Source: an uncultured Eggerthellaceae bacterium
GTDB taxonomy: Bacteria; Actinomycetota; Coriobacteriia; Coriobacteriales; Eggerthellaceae
Direction: 5' to 3'
Assembly: GCA_934668515.1 (NCBI GenBank)
Contig: CAKUNS010000008.1
Span: 1-64,000 of the forward strand
DNA length: 64,000 bases
Numbering within the stretch: position 1 is the first letter of the stretch; each line of letters starts with the position of its first letter. The notes below the pieces were generated by a model. The model ran no database searches and had not been told where the DNA came from. It was given only the letters and a program-made list of their open reading frames with translations. Below, piece by piece: positions 34,232-42,424 of the stretch. The position numbers were made by a program, and so were the translations under genes.

Positions 34232-34460
34232 TTACATGCCGACGGCCGTCCAGTAGTCGTTCAGGATGACGGTCGAGAACAGGAAGCCGAGTGCGACGTT
34301 CACGACAACGCCAGCGGTGAATGCGGCGACGGGCTTCCAGCCGGTAGCGGCAAGATCCTTGAAGCGGGTGGTCATGCCAATGCACAGGAAGCAAAGGACG
34401 AATGCCCAGCCGCGGAGGTTCTTGATGGGCGAGACGACGGCCGAGTTAATGGCGCTTGCG
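34232..34460 (-). pseudogene. 3' remnant of a YeiH/UPF0324 putative anion exporter gene
   Basis: Reading leftward, the strand encodes about 70 residues ending at TAA 34232-34234: PIKNLRGWAFVLCFLCIGM, TTRFKDLAATGWKPVAAF, then a last membrane helix. This is the C-terminal two-helix part of the UPF0324 (YeiH-like) membrane family of about 330-430 residues. The frame meets a stop shortly upstream, around 34480, and the other strand there is luxR coding, so everything 5' of about 34450-34470 is gone. No start codon with a ribosome site is present. The fragment overlaps the artificial beginning of the luxR frame. Confidence 0.65.
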
Positions 34461-35636
34461 TTGACGTTCGTTCTAACCGTGGGGCTTTACTTCTTCGTGG
34501 GCCTTTTGAATAGGATCACGATCTTGCCCGACTTTGCCTACATGGCGTTTTTGCCTGCGATTTCGTGGGTTTTGCTTCTTCGGTGCCAAAGTCAGGATGA
34601 GTGCCGCGAAATGGTGGACCACCGCGAGGGGCTTTCCGTCGCGGTCCATAAAATGGCCGACATCTTGGTCGCATCGGCGCTGTTCAGCTTCTTGTTCGGG
34701 TATCTTTGGGAGTCGTCCCTGATCGCTCTGGCATCGGTCGAGGAAACGCACCGCGTTCCTTTAGCTATTTCCGCTGTAGTGGGTTTCCTGCTGTTCCTGT
34801 TCACTATCTTGGCGCGCAAGCGGATGGACGTTGACCTGGTGTACAAGGTGGCCGCCCCTGTCATCGTTTTGTCGTGCGCGTTGTTCCCGCTGTTTTTCGT
34901 CGAAGGCCCGCTGTTCGTTGGCAGCGTCATGGACTCCGGTTTCACTATTTTGGAGATCCTTGTTTGGATCATGGTGGTCACGGTTTCGTATGACGAACGC
35001 GTAAGCGGCGTCATCGTCGGAGCCATTGCCCGCTCGGTGTTCCTTCTATTTAGGCTGGCTGGTGTCACTATCGCGTACTTCGTCAACGAGCTTTCCATCA
35101 GCTTCGGATTGTCGTCGTCGATGTTCTCGGCTATGGCCGTGGGCGCCATCATCGTGTGGGGCCTTATGTCCAACAAGGGCGCCCGCGAAGCTGAAGACCG
35201 CCACAGCAAGGCTGCCATTGCCCGTGAGAAATATGCGGAAGCGCTGGCGGCGTCGGCCGACGTAAGGCGGGCAGAAAACGGAACGCAAGCTACGAGGGAC
35301 CCCGAGCTGCAGGTTGCGCCGCAGGTGAGCGGCAGTGCGAAAGAAGGCGTAGCTCCCGGTGGCGTTCAGTTGAGCTCGACATTCGTTTGGCGCGCCTCGG
35401 AGGCTGTCAGCGAGAAGTTCGGCCTGTCGCGTCGCGAAGCCGAACTGTTGCCGTACCTGGTGCTGGGGCGCAGTGCGTCGTTCATCGCCAACGAGTTCTA
35501 TATCTCCGAGAACACCGTGCGCACGCATATCAAGCATATTTTGGAGAAGACGGGAGCCACGTCGAAACGTGGCATCACCGACTTCGTTTACGTTGAGGGA
35601 ATGAAGGTTCTGAGCGAGCGCCACGAGCATCAATAG
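34449..35636 (+). CDS. LuxR-family regulator with multi-span membrane N-terminus, probably 5'-truncated
   Basis: From ATG 34449 the frame gives 395 residues: about eight membrane helices, a linker rich in Ala, Glu and Arg, then a LuxR-type HTH (FGLSRREAELLPYLVLGRS, then SENTVRTHIKHILEKTG). In Eggerthellaceae such regulators usually have about 12 helices before the HTH and 450-500 residues, so the first helices seem to be missing. Codons upstream of 34449 in the same frame are antisense to the yeiH remnant and not genuine. No clear ribosome site precedes 34449 or the in-frame ATG at 34432. The HTH is intact, so a product could still act, but function is doubtful. Confidence 0.75.
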   Translation: MALALTFVLTVGLYFFVGLLNRITILPDFAYMAFLPAISWVLLLRCQSQDECREMVDHREGLSVAVHKMADILVASALFSFLFGYLWESSLIALASVEETHRVPLAISAVVGFLLFLFTILARKRMDVDLVYKVAAPVIVLSCALFPLFFVEGPLFVGSVMDSGFTILEILVWIMVVTVSYDERVSGVIVGAIARSVFLLFRLAGVTIAYFVNELSISFGLSSSMFSAMAVGAIIVWGLMSNKGAREAEDRHSKAAIAREKYAEALAASADVRRAENGTQATRDPELQVAPQVSGSAKEGVAPGGVQLSSTFVWRASEAVSEKFGLSRREAELLPYLVLGRSASFIANEFYISENTVRTHIKHILEKTGATSKRGITDFVYVEGMKVLSERHEHQ

Positions 35637-35720
35637 CAAGCGCCGCCTTGCGCGACGAGCTGGTTCGCGGATGCGTGTGCCGCGTGGTGGTGCCGGTTGC
35701 GGGTTCGTTGTGCTTTTGCG

Positions 35721-37010
35721 CTAGTCGTTAAGCCCTCGCACAACAACGGTGCCTTTCAGGATGAAAGCCCAGAATACGAACGCGATGGCGGTGGAGATCA
35801 CGATGATCGCGCCCACGCCGAACATGTAATTCGGCCAGGGGAGCACAGCCAGCAGCATGCCGAAGCAGCCGAATACCGTGTGCGTGAAGTTGATCACCGA
35901 GCTTGCGGCGCCGGTCTCGCCGTCGTGCTGGTTCAGCAGGATGTTGGTGCTGTACGGGCGTGCGCATGATTCCGCAAGAATGAACAGCAAGAACAAGCCG
36001 CAGAACGTGTATTCCGAAATGCCGCCGAACGCCATAAGAGCGAAACCTGCAGCAACGCTGACGGCCAAAAGCACGGTGGTGAATGTTTTCGCGCTCATGA
36101 ACTTCTGAACGAAAAGCCAGATGAACGGGCCGACGCTGCCCGCTACGGCACCAACGGCGAAAAATGCGCTGTATCCCAGCTCGGACAGGCCGAATGCATC
36201 GATGTAAATGTACGAACCGACGGCGATGTACGCCATGAATGGTAGGTTGAACATCGCCATGGTCAGCAGGAACAGCACGAACGGCTTGCTTTTCAGCACC
36301 CAGGTAAGGTGGCCGATGGTGGGCAGGATGTTGTCGCGCGTGCGCTGGTTCTTCGGAAGCGATTCCGAGAACATCAGGCCCATGGCAAGAATAAGGACGC
36401 CGATCACGGTCAGCGTGACGAAGATGCCGCGCCAGTCAAGGACTTGCAACAGCAACGAGCCGATGACGGGGGCGAACACGGGACCGACGACGAACATGAC
36501 CTGAACGACAGACAGGACCTTCTCGCGGTAGGCGGGTTTGAATGCGTCTTTGACCACAGCGGTGCCGATTGCGCCCACGGCGCCGGCGCCCAGCGCCTGA
36601 ACGACGCGCATTGCGATAAGGAATTCGATGGTGGGGGCGATAGCGCAAAGCGCGCTGCCCAGGGTATAGGCGCCGGCGCCGGCAAGAAGCACGGGCTTGC
36701 GTCCGTATTTGTCGCTCATCGTGCCGAAAAGCAGCAGGCCGATGGCGTTGAAGGCGAAGAAGCCTACAAGAGTGAGGTTCACGGCAGCCGCATCGGTGTT
36801 CAGGTACTGAACCATGTGCGGGATGGCCGGGGTGTACATGTCAAGCGCCAAAGGCGTAAGAAGCGATGCGATTACCAGCAGCGCAAGGGTTCCTATTGCG
36901 CCAAGGCGGGGTTGATCGCAGGAAAGCCAGGCGCCCAGGCCCTTGCTTTCGGTGGTTGGGGCGTCGGCGTTGCCGATGGTTTCGATGTTCTCGTTCTTGA
37001 TTTCCTTCAT
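35721..37010 (-). CDS. MFS transporter, Bcr/CflA-type drug resistance family
   Basis: A 429-residue membrane protein with 12 helices after a 35-residue cytoplasmic leader. The N-terminal region (LTPLALDMYTPAIPHMVQYL) and the MFS loop motif GTMSDKYGRKPVLLAG are those of the Bcr/CflA subfamily, with motif C-like VVGPVFAPVIGSLLL in helix 5, which marks proton-driven exporters. Substrates in other bacteria include bicyclomycin, chloramphenicol and also cysteine. ATG 37010 has AACGACTA upstream, a weak site. It is monocistronic, with a 300-base divergent promoter region on its 5' side containing palindromes. Confidence 0.87.
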   Translation of the reverse strand: MKEIKNENIETIGNADAPTTESKGLGAWLSCDQPRLGAIGTLALLVIASLLTPLALDMYTPAIPHMVQYLNTDAAAVNLTLVGFFAFNAIGLLLFGTMSDKYGRKPVLLAGAGAYTLGSALCAIAPTIEFLIAMRVVQALGAGAVGAIGTAVVKDAFKPAYREKVLSVVQVMFVVGPVFAPVIGSLLLQVLDWRGIFVTLTVIGVLILAMGLMFSESLPKNQRTRDNILPTIGHLTWVLKSKPFVLFLLTMAMFNLPFMAYIAVGSYIYIDAFGLSELGYSAFFAVGAVAGSVGPFIWLFVQKFMSAKTFTTVLLAVSVAAGFALMAFGGISEYTFCGLFLLFILAESCARPYSTNILLNQHDGETGAASSVINFTHTVFGCFGMLLAVLPWPNYMFGVGAIIVISTAIAFVFWAFILKGTVVVRGLND

Positions 37011-37100
37011 TAGTCGTTCTTTCTGATAAGCGGCCCATTTCGCTTGTTGACAAGCTGGCAGGGAATCTCCGCTGCTAAGGGTTTCACAAATAAAACTATC

Positions 37101-37138
37101 TCTCTAGAGAATTGCGGTTCGCTCCATAAACGAACCGC
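37101..37138. promoter_or_regulatory. Palindromes in the divergent MFS / glycosyltransferase region
   Basis: The region 37011-37310 holds a perfect 10-bp palindrome TCTCTAGAGA (37101-37110) and an inverted repeat GCGGTTCG (37114-37121) with CGAACCGC (37131-37138). Either may bind a regulator of the exporter gene. Nothing else is recognised in the 300 bases. Confidence 0.45.
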
Positions 37139-37310
37139 ATCTTGCGCGGCTGATCTGATGGCAATTCCGACAGACGTTGCTGGGGATCGTAGATTATGCG
37201 CAGTGGGGCGATCGGTGGGAATTAGGTTGGCGACTGCGTTAATATGGATATTTACGACCGAGTGCGTGCTGTGCGCTCGGCGGCCCTGTCACCGACCGAA
37301 ACGACGAGAT

Positions 37311-38339
37311 ATGCCCGATCGCAAACTTCTCACGCTTGCCGTGCCTGCTTACAATGCGGGTTCGTTTTTGCATCAGTGCCTGGATACCCTGGTCGATGCT
37401 GGCAGCGCATTGGAAGTTCTTGTCGTCAACGATGGCTCCAAAGACAACACACTTGAGGTTGCTCGCGCTTATCAGCAGAAATACCCCGATGTCATTGTGG
37501 CCGTTGACCAGCAAAACCGTAACTGGGGCGGCGTTATCAACCATGCTCTGGAGCTTGCCAAAGGCGAGTATTTCTATGTTGTCGACTCTGACGACTGGCT
37601 TGATCCGGCGGTTCTGAAAGAGGTTCTTGCGAAGCTGGCAGAGCTTGATGCGGCTAACTCGTTGGTCGATCTGTTCGTGGTCAACTATGTGTACAACCAG
37701 GTTGAGGAAGACGCGCGCCATACCATTCAGTATCGCAAGCTCATCCCCCATGATAAGGTTGTGACCTGGGATGATCTTTCCCAACCGAAAATCGACCAGT
37801 ATCTCATGATTCACAGCATGATTTATCGCACCAGTGTCGTGCGCGAAAGCGGTCTGGTGCTTCCCGAAGGCGAGTCGTACATGGACAGCCTTCTTATGCT
37901 TAAGCCGCTGCGTTTCGTGAAAACGCTGTACTACCACGATTGCGATCTGTATTGGTACACCATCGGCCGCGAGGGGCAATCGGTTGAGCCTGCCGTGCTG
38001 AAGAAGCACATCAACGAGCAGATCCACGCAACGCATCTTGCCATTGACGGCTTCGACTATGCCGGACTGCAGGCTATTAGCCCGCGCCTTGCCAGCTGCA
38101 GCTTGCGCTACCTCTCGGCGATGATGACCGTTTCGTCCATTCATTTGTTCCAGATAAACACTCCCGAGTCCATTGCTGCCAACGATGAGCTGTGGGCGTA
38201 TCTGAAATCAACCGACCCCGTTTTGTACCGAAGGCTTCACGCCACCTTTGCCGGACTTGTTTACAGGAAGACGGCATTTGGTCGCGCAGTCGCGAAGTTC
38301 GGCTACAACGTTGGTGCTAAGATCTTCAAGTACGCGTAA
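37311..38339 (+). CDS. Family 2 glycosyltransferase
   Basis: A 342-residue GT-A fold enzyme. The nucleotide-sugar motif LTLAVPAYNAGSFLHQCLDTL begins at residue 7, VVNDGSKDNT follows, the metal-binding DxD is VDSDDWLD near residue 97, and NWGGVINHALELAKGEYF is typical of GT2. There are no membrane segments, so it works at the cytoplasmic face. ATG 37311 is chosen as the start of the conserved domain; the preceding ACGACGAG is a poor ribosome site. It stands 23 bases ahead of a flippase-like gene, so both may act in modifying a membrane lipid or envelope glycan. Confidence 0.88.
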   Translation: MPDRKLLTLAVPAYNAGSFLHQCLDTLVDAGSALEVLVVNDGSKDNTLEVARAYQQKYPDVIVAVDQQNRNWGGVINHALELAKGEYFYVVDSDDWLDPAVLKEVLAKLAELDAANSLVDLFVVNYVYNQVEEDARHTIQYRKLIPHDKVVTWDDLSQPKIDQYLMIHSMIYRTSVVRESGLVLPEGESYMDSLLMLKPLRFVKTLYYHDCDLYWYTIGREGQSVEPAVLKKHINEQIHATHLAIDGFDYAGLQAISPRLASCSLRYLSAMMTVSSIHLFQINTPESIAANDELWAYLKSTDPVLYRRLHATFAGLVYRKTAFGRAVAKFGYNVGAKIFKYA

Positions 38340-38362
38340 CGAGCCGTCGATTAGAAGCAGAC

Positions 38363-39496
38363 ATGCCCGATTCCAATCAGAAAAAAACAGAGGACGTCCT
38401 TCTAGAGCCCAATCTCTTGAACGAGATCGCGCCCGAGACGGCTATGGAGCGCCCCCATGTGAAGGGCCGATTCCTGAACATGGTGCTGTGCATTTTCGCC
38501 TTCGGCATGCTGATTGGCTACTTGGTGTTCGCCGGCGAAGGCGAGGACCTTGCCGACGCGCTTTCCACCATGCAGTGGCAATGGCTGCTGCTGAGCGTGG
38601 CCATGGTGGTTGGCTACTGGGTGCTTGAATCCGTGTGCATGCAGATCTTCTCTTCCGATACGTTTCCCAAGTTCAAGTTCTCGAAAACGTTCACGTGCAC
38701 GGTAATCGGCCAGTACTTCAACTGCATCACGCCACTGTCCAGCGGCGGTCAGCCCTTCCAGGCGTATTACTACAGCCGTTTCGGTATGCCGCTTTCTAAA
38801 AGCATGCCCATGTTGCTGTGCCGTTTCGTCACGTACCAAGTCGCAACCAGCACGTTTTGCGCGCTCGTGCTTTTGTTCCGCTTCCATTACTTCATGGAAG
38901 AGAACTCAGCGCTTATGGTGTTGGTTGTCATCGGGTTCGTTGGCGGATTGGGCTTGCTGGCCATGCTGCTGGCTGTTGCATTTTGGCGCAGTGGTATTTT
39001 GAAGCTGGTGCGTTTCGGGTTCAATCTTGGTGCGAAAATGCACATCGTGAAAGATCCTGAGGCTAAGATCGACGACACCACCAAGACCGTTGATGATGCT
39101 TACGCCGAAATGCATTACCTGTTCAAGAAGCCGAAACTGTTCTTTAAGAGCATGGGCGTCACCTTCTTCCAGCTGCTTGAGTACTTCACCATCAGTTACG
39201 TCATCATGCGCGGTCTTGGCTGCAACGGCGATTACCTCACCGTTATCTCGTGCCAGGCGTTCGTGTACATGATCTCGTCGTTCGTTCCCACGCCAGGCGC
39301 CATGGGCGCTGCCGAAACCAGTTACGCGCTGTTCTTCGGCGCCATTTATCCGAACGCGTCTCTGGTTGCCCTTTCCACGTTCATTTGGCGTTTCTTGACG
39401 TTCTATTTCCCCATTGTCGTGGGCATGCTTGTTACGCTAACGGTGAACAGGCGCGAGAAGGCCGGTCAGGCCAGTAGCTTCAGCGTTATCAAATAG
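38363..39496 (+). CDS. Flippase-like (lysylphosphatidylglycerol synthase TM / YbhN-like) membrane protein
   Basis: A 377-residue membrane protein with about eight helices after a 35-residue soluble N-terminus. The motifs NCITPLSSGGQPFQAYYY and SSFVPTPGAMGAAETSYALFF are diagnostic of the LPG_synthase_TM family, which includes the flippase domain of MprF. No aminoacyl-transferase domain is attached, so it may translocate a lipid rather than synthesise one. The preceding glycosyltransferase in the same operon suggests the cargo is a glycolipid (inference). ATG 38363 lacks a strong ribosome site. Confidence 0.85.
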   Translation: MPDSNQKKTEDVLLEPNLLNEIAPETAMERPHVKGRFLNMVLCIFAFGMLIGYLVFAGEGEDLADALSTMQWQWLLLSVAMVVGYWVLESVCMQIFSSDTFPKFKFSKTFTCTVIGQYFNCITPLSSGGQPFQAYYYSRFGMPLSKSMPMLLCRFVTYQVATSTFCALVLLFRFHYFMEENSALMVLVVIGFVGGLGLLAMLLAVAFWRSGILKLVRFGFNLGAKMHIVKDPEAKIDDTTKTVDDAYAEMHYLFKKPKLFFKSMGVTFFQLLEYFTISYVIMRGLGCNGDYLTVISCQAFVYMISSFVPTPGAMGAAETSYALFFGAIYPNASLVALSTFIWRFLTFYFPIVVGMLVTLTVNRREKAGQASSFSVIK

Positions 39497-39731
39497 CGGC
39501 TTTTCGCTTTGTCGGGGTGGCGGGTGAATTGGATTGCCCCGTCGATGGCCGACAGTGAGCCTGCTTCACTTTCGTTTCGCCACTCAAGGGCGACGGGCGA
39601 ACCGGCTTCGCATGCGTGATTCCAACTTGATGCCCAAAGGCTCGCAAACTCGCTCACTTCGTTCGCTCAGACAGCGCTCGCCTCCCGTTGAGCATCCAGT
39701 CGGAATCTGCTCAGCAAAGATTCCCCCTAGC

Positions 39732-39748
39732 CGCCCTTGAGGGGCGGG
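39732..39748 (-). terminator. Short GC-rich hairpin after the TrxR-like gene
   Basis: CCGCCC (39732-39737) and GGGCGG (39743-39748) form a small stem 9 bases past the leftward stop. The remaining stretch 39497-39731 between the convergent genes has a run of CTCGCTCACTTCGTTCGC-like alternating inverted words near 39651-39680 but no gene. Confidence 0.45.
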
Positions 39749-39756
39749 CGATTCCG

Positions 39757-41427
39757 CTACGAGATGAGCGCTAGCAGGTCGGACATCGAGTTAACCGTGC
39801 CGCCGGGCTTTACGATCTCGCCGTCGTTCACGATCAGGCACGGCACGCTCATGATGTTGTAGCGCTCCTGCAGGGCAGGGAAGTGAGCAATGTCGTAAAT
39901 CTCGGCGGTAACGTTGTCGTTCAGCGAGGCAACCTGCTCGACCGGGATGATGGTGTTGCGGCAGCGAAGGCAGTCAAGGCCCGCAGCAACCTGCAGGCGC
40001 ATGGGGCCTTCGATGCTCAAGATGCGTTGCTTGTCCGCTTCATCTAGTGAATCGCTTTTGTTTGCAGCGCTGATCAGACTCTCAACGAAGGGCTCGAGCT
40101 CGTGTCCAAGGGGTGCACCGTGGAACGCAAGTCCTGTCCAGGCACCGTTTTCGCGGCATATGTCGACGCGCGGAAGCGTCTGTGCTGAAGGATTCTCTTC
40201 TATTTCAACGGCGACGGGGTCGAAACAGGCGTCCAGCTCGTTCATTAATTCGCGGAGCCTCTTCGAAACCGGGCGCTCGTCTAGTGAAACCTTAAGCACC
40301 AGTTTGCTTTTCATTTGCTGGGCTGCGTTGGCCAGGGTTTCGCGCATTTCGGCAGTAAGAAGGCTGTTCTTGGCATTGTCGGAGCCTACTGCGGTTTGGC
40401 ACTCGGATACCACAACGGAGGTAGTGCGTCCGTTCTTCGGCGGTTGTTTTGGCGTGATGCCCGTTGTTTTGCGCGCATCCTCAAGGAACCGTTCCAGCTG
40501 GGTGGCGCAAGCGGCTGCCTGGCCGACGGCGGTTGCCACCTGGCGAAGCTCCTTTTTGCATACGTCGCCTGCCGCGAAAAGGCCGGGGCACGATGTTTCT
40601 GAGTGCTCGTTTACTAACAAGGAGCCGTCTTCATCGCATTCAGCCAAGCCTTTGATCAGCGTGGTTGCGGGCTTTCTTCCTGCCAACACGAACACGCCGA
40701 ATGATTCATCGGGGTTTTCGGGGCGCCAGGTTTCGCGGCCCTTGGTGATAGTATCTTCCAGAACGGCAGCACGGATGGCAATATCGCCCGTGATGCGCGT
40801 GACGCGCGTGCTGGGGAAGACCTCAATCTTTGGGTGCTTCCAGGCGGCCTCGGCAATCGATTTCGCGCAACTGAAGTCGCCTTTTCGCATGATGACGGTG
40901 ACTTTCTTGGCGTACTTGGCCAGGAAGATGGATTCCTCGGCAGCCTGGTAGCCGCCGCCGATAACCAGCACTTCTTTTCCAGCGAACAGGGCGCCATCGC
41001 AGGTTGCGCAGTACGAGACGCCGCGGCCCACGAAATCATCCTCGCCGCCGAACCCGATGCGGCGGGGAGCTGCTCCGGTTGCCAGCAGAACGGCAAGGCA
41101 ATGGAAGTCGCCCTTATCGGTATGAACCGTCTTCACTGGCTCGTTCATGTCGAGCGCGGTTGCCTTGGCGGCAAGGAACTCTGCGCCGAACGATGCGGCT
41201 TGATCGAACATAGTGCGTGCGAGCTGCTCGCCCGATGCGTTGACGATGCCAGGGTAGTTGGCGATTTCGGTTGTGGTTGCCATTTGGCCGCCGAAACGCT
41301 CCTTCTCGATGACCAATACGCGATAGCGGGCGCGGCCTAGGTAGATCGCCGCTGTTAATCCAGCGGGTCCGCCGCCGATAATTGCTACGTCGTAAATGTT
41401 CTCGTTGTTGTTGCTAGGCTGGGTCAT
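39757..41427 (-). CDS. Thioredoxin-reductase-like flavoprotein with C-terminal AhpF-N/glutaredoxin-like domain
   Basis: A 556-residue oxidoreductase. Residues 1-320 are thioredoxin-reductase-like: FAD motif IIGGGPAGLTAAIY, redox pair CATC near residue 140, NAD(P)H motif VIGGGYQAAEES and FAD motif C-terminal GLFAAGDVC. After a variable linker come two thioredoxin-fold units, the second with CxxC as CLRC near residue 485 and cis-Pro segment MSVPCLIV. AhpF has the same parts in the reverse order (Trx folds first). It probably passes electrons from NAD(P)H to a peroxiredoxin or another thiol partner. It is divergent from a PerR/Fur gene, which supports a peroxide-stress role. Confidence 0.85.
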   Translation of the reverse strand: MTQPSNNNENIYDVAIIGGGPAGLTAAIYLGRARYRVLVIEKERFGGQMATTTEIANYPGIVNASGEQLARTMFDQAASFGAEFLAAKATALDMNEPVKTVHTDKGDFHCLAVLLATGAAPRRIGFGGEDDFVGRGVSYCATCDGALFAGKEVLVIGGGYQAAEESIFLAKYAKKVTVIMRKGDFSCAKSIAEAAWKHPKIEVFPSTRVTRITGDIAIRAAVLEDTITKGRETWRPENPDESFGVFVLAGRKPATTLIKGLAECDEDGSLLVNEHSETSCPGLFAAGDVCKKELRQVATAVGQAAACATQLERFLEDARKTTGITPKQPPKNGRTTSVVVSECQTAVGSDNAKNSLLTAEMRETLANAAQQMKSKLVLKVSLDERPVSKRLRELMNELDACFDPVAVEIEENPSAQTLPRVDICRENGAWTGLAFHGAPLGHELEPFVESLISAANKSDSLDEADKQRILSIEGPMRLQVAAGLDCLRCRNTIIPVEQVASLNDNVTAEIYDIAHFPALQERYNIMSVPCLIVNDGEIVKPGGTVNSMSDLLALIS

Positions 41428-41639
41428 CGCGTCCGCCCTTTCGGTCGTGTAGTTGAGGGAAGTTTAGCATGGTCGCGGAGCCATTTGACGGGTTGATGGA
41501 TTCGCGAGAGAAAGTGCTGCGCCCCTTGTCTGAGCAGTGTTGGGCACCCGTTGAATTAACCCGTCCCGTTCGCCTGTTCAGTTGCACTTGGTTATCTTTT
41601 CTTTACTAAGAACAATTCCCATTACTGACAATTTTGCTA

Positions 41640-41651
41640 TACTGTACAGTA
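41640..41651. promoter_or_regulatory. Palindromic operator in the flavoprotein/PerR divergent region
   Basis: TACTGTACAGTA is a perfect 12-base palindrome, set in a wider ATTACTG...CAGTAAT frame (41622-41653). TATACT (41638-41643) and CTGACA (41625-41630) nearby are possible promoter parts, so the site would overlap the promoter. Autoregulation by the PerR/Fur protein is likely; the sequence is not a canonical PerR box. Confidence 0.55.
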
Positions 41652-41710
41652 ATCTACGACGGTTCAGCAGCTTGCTGTCTCCCTGGTGGCATTCAAAGAA
41701 AGGCACGCTC

Positions 41711-42088
41711 ATGGTTCTTCGCCGAAACACGCACCAGCGCGAACTGGTGTTGAACGCGGTTAAATCGCTTCACAACCATCCGAATGCAAATCAGGTGTTC
41801 GAATATGTTCACGAGCGCGACCCCAAGGTCAGCATGGGCACGGTGTATCGCAACTTGAATCTGCTTGCCGACAGCGGCGAGATCCTATCAGTTCGGGCGC
41901 CCGGTGGAAATCATTACGATTTCCGAACCGACGACCATAGCCATGTCGTTTGCACCAACTGCGGTTGTATGGCTGATGCCATCATGGATTACGATTCCTC
42001 GCTCGACGAAATCGCTCAACAGGAATCGGGCTATCAGATTTCGGGACACTTCGTCGTGTTCGAGGGATTATGCCCCGACTGTCAGTAG
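41711..42088 (+). CDS. Fur-family regulator, PerR-like
   Basis: A 125-residue regulator with an N-terminal winged helix (NAVKSLHNHPNANQVFEYV, then VSMGTVYRNLNLLADSGEI) and a C-terminal dimerisation domain. Both structural-zinc CxxC pairs are present, CTNC and CPDC, together with HYDFRTDDHSH metal ligands. The Asp in the last group is the type of residue found in PerR rather than classical Fur, and the divergent gene encodes a peroxide-type reductase, so peroxide or iron sensing is expected. ATG 41711 follows AAAGAAAGGC; a longer frame lacks a site. A strong terminator follows. Confidence 0.85.
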   Translation: MVLRRNTHQRELVLNAVKSLHNHPNANQVFEYVHERDPKVSMGTVYRNLNLLADSGEILSVRAPGGNHYDFRTDDHSHVVCTNCGCMADAIMDYDSSLDEIAQQESGYQISGHFVVFEGLCPDCQ

Positions 42089-42118
42089 AGCTTCGTATAA
42101 TTGCAGTTCAATTGACTG

Positions 42119-42153
42119 AAACGCCAGGCTGAATCGGCCTGGCGTTTCTTTTT
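42119..42153 (+). terminator. Terminator after the PerR-like gene
   Basis: An 11-bp stem AAACGCCAGGC (42119-42129) with complement 42137-42147 is followed by TTTCTTTTTC. The rest of the gap to 42424 contains a small GGCGG/CCGCC hairpin at 42369-42386 and an AT-rich promoter-like stretch near 42330-42365. Confidence 0.88.
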
Positions 42154-42424
42154 CATCAACCTATATCTATGTGAGAACGAATTGAAAACCAGACGAACCG
42201 ACGGTGTCGAAGCATTGGGTTCGGCAGGGTTTCGACTAGATTCCTTAGCTTCGACAAAGCACGTCTGCCAGATATTGCAAATCGATTTTTCCTATGATGG
42301 CGGCTGCACTGCCATCGGTTATCCCTATGAAAAATAAGATTTGGCTCGAGTATTATTGAGGTGTAATGGGCGGTGGAGAGTCCGCCACAACAATATTAAT
42401 CGCTTTAGGGAAAGGGAGTGCACT

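Noticed and set aside
34266..34448. N-terminal extension of the LuxR gene to 34266
   Set aside because: These codons are antisense to a recognisable YeiH C-terminus and have no ribosome site, so they are not treated as part of the protein.
39640..39720. tRNA or dispersed-repeat candidate in the gap between flippase-like and TrxR-like genes
   Set aside because: No cloverleaf with T-loop GTTCRA and acceptor stem can be drawn; the CTCGCTCACTTCGTTCGC word may recur in the genome, but that cannot be seen in this window.
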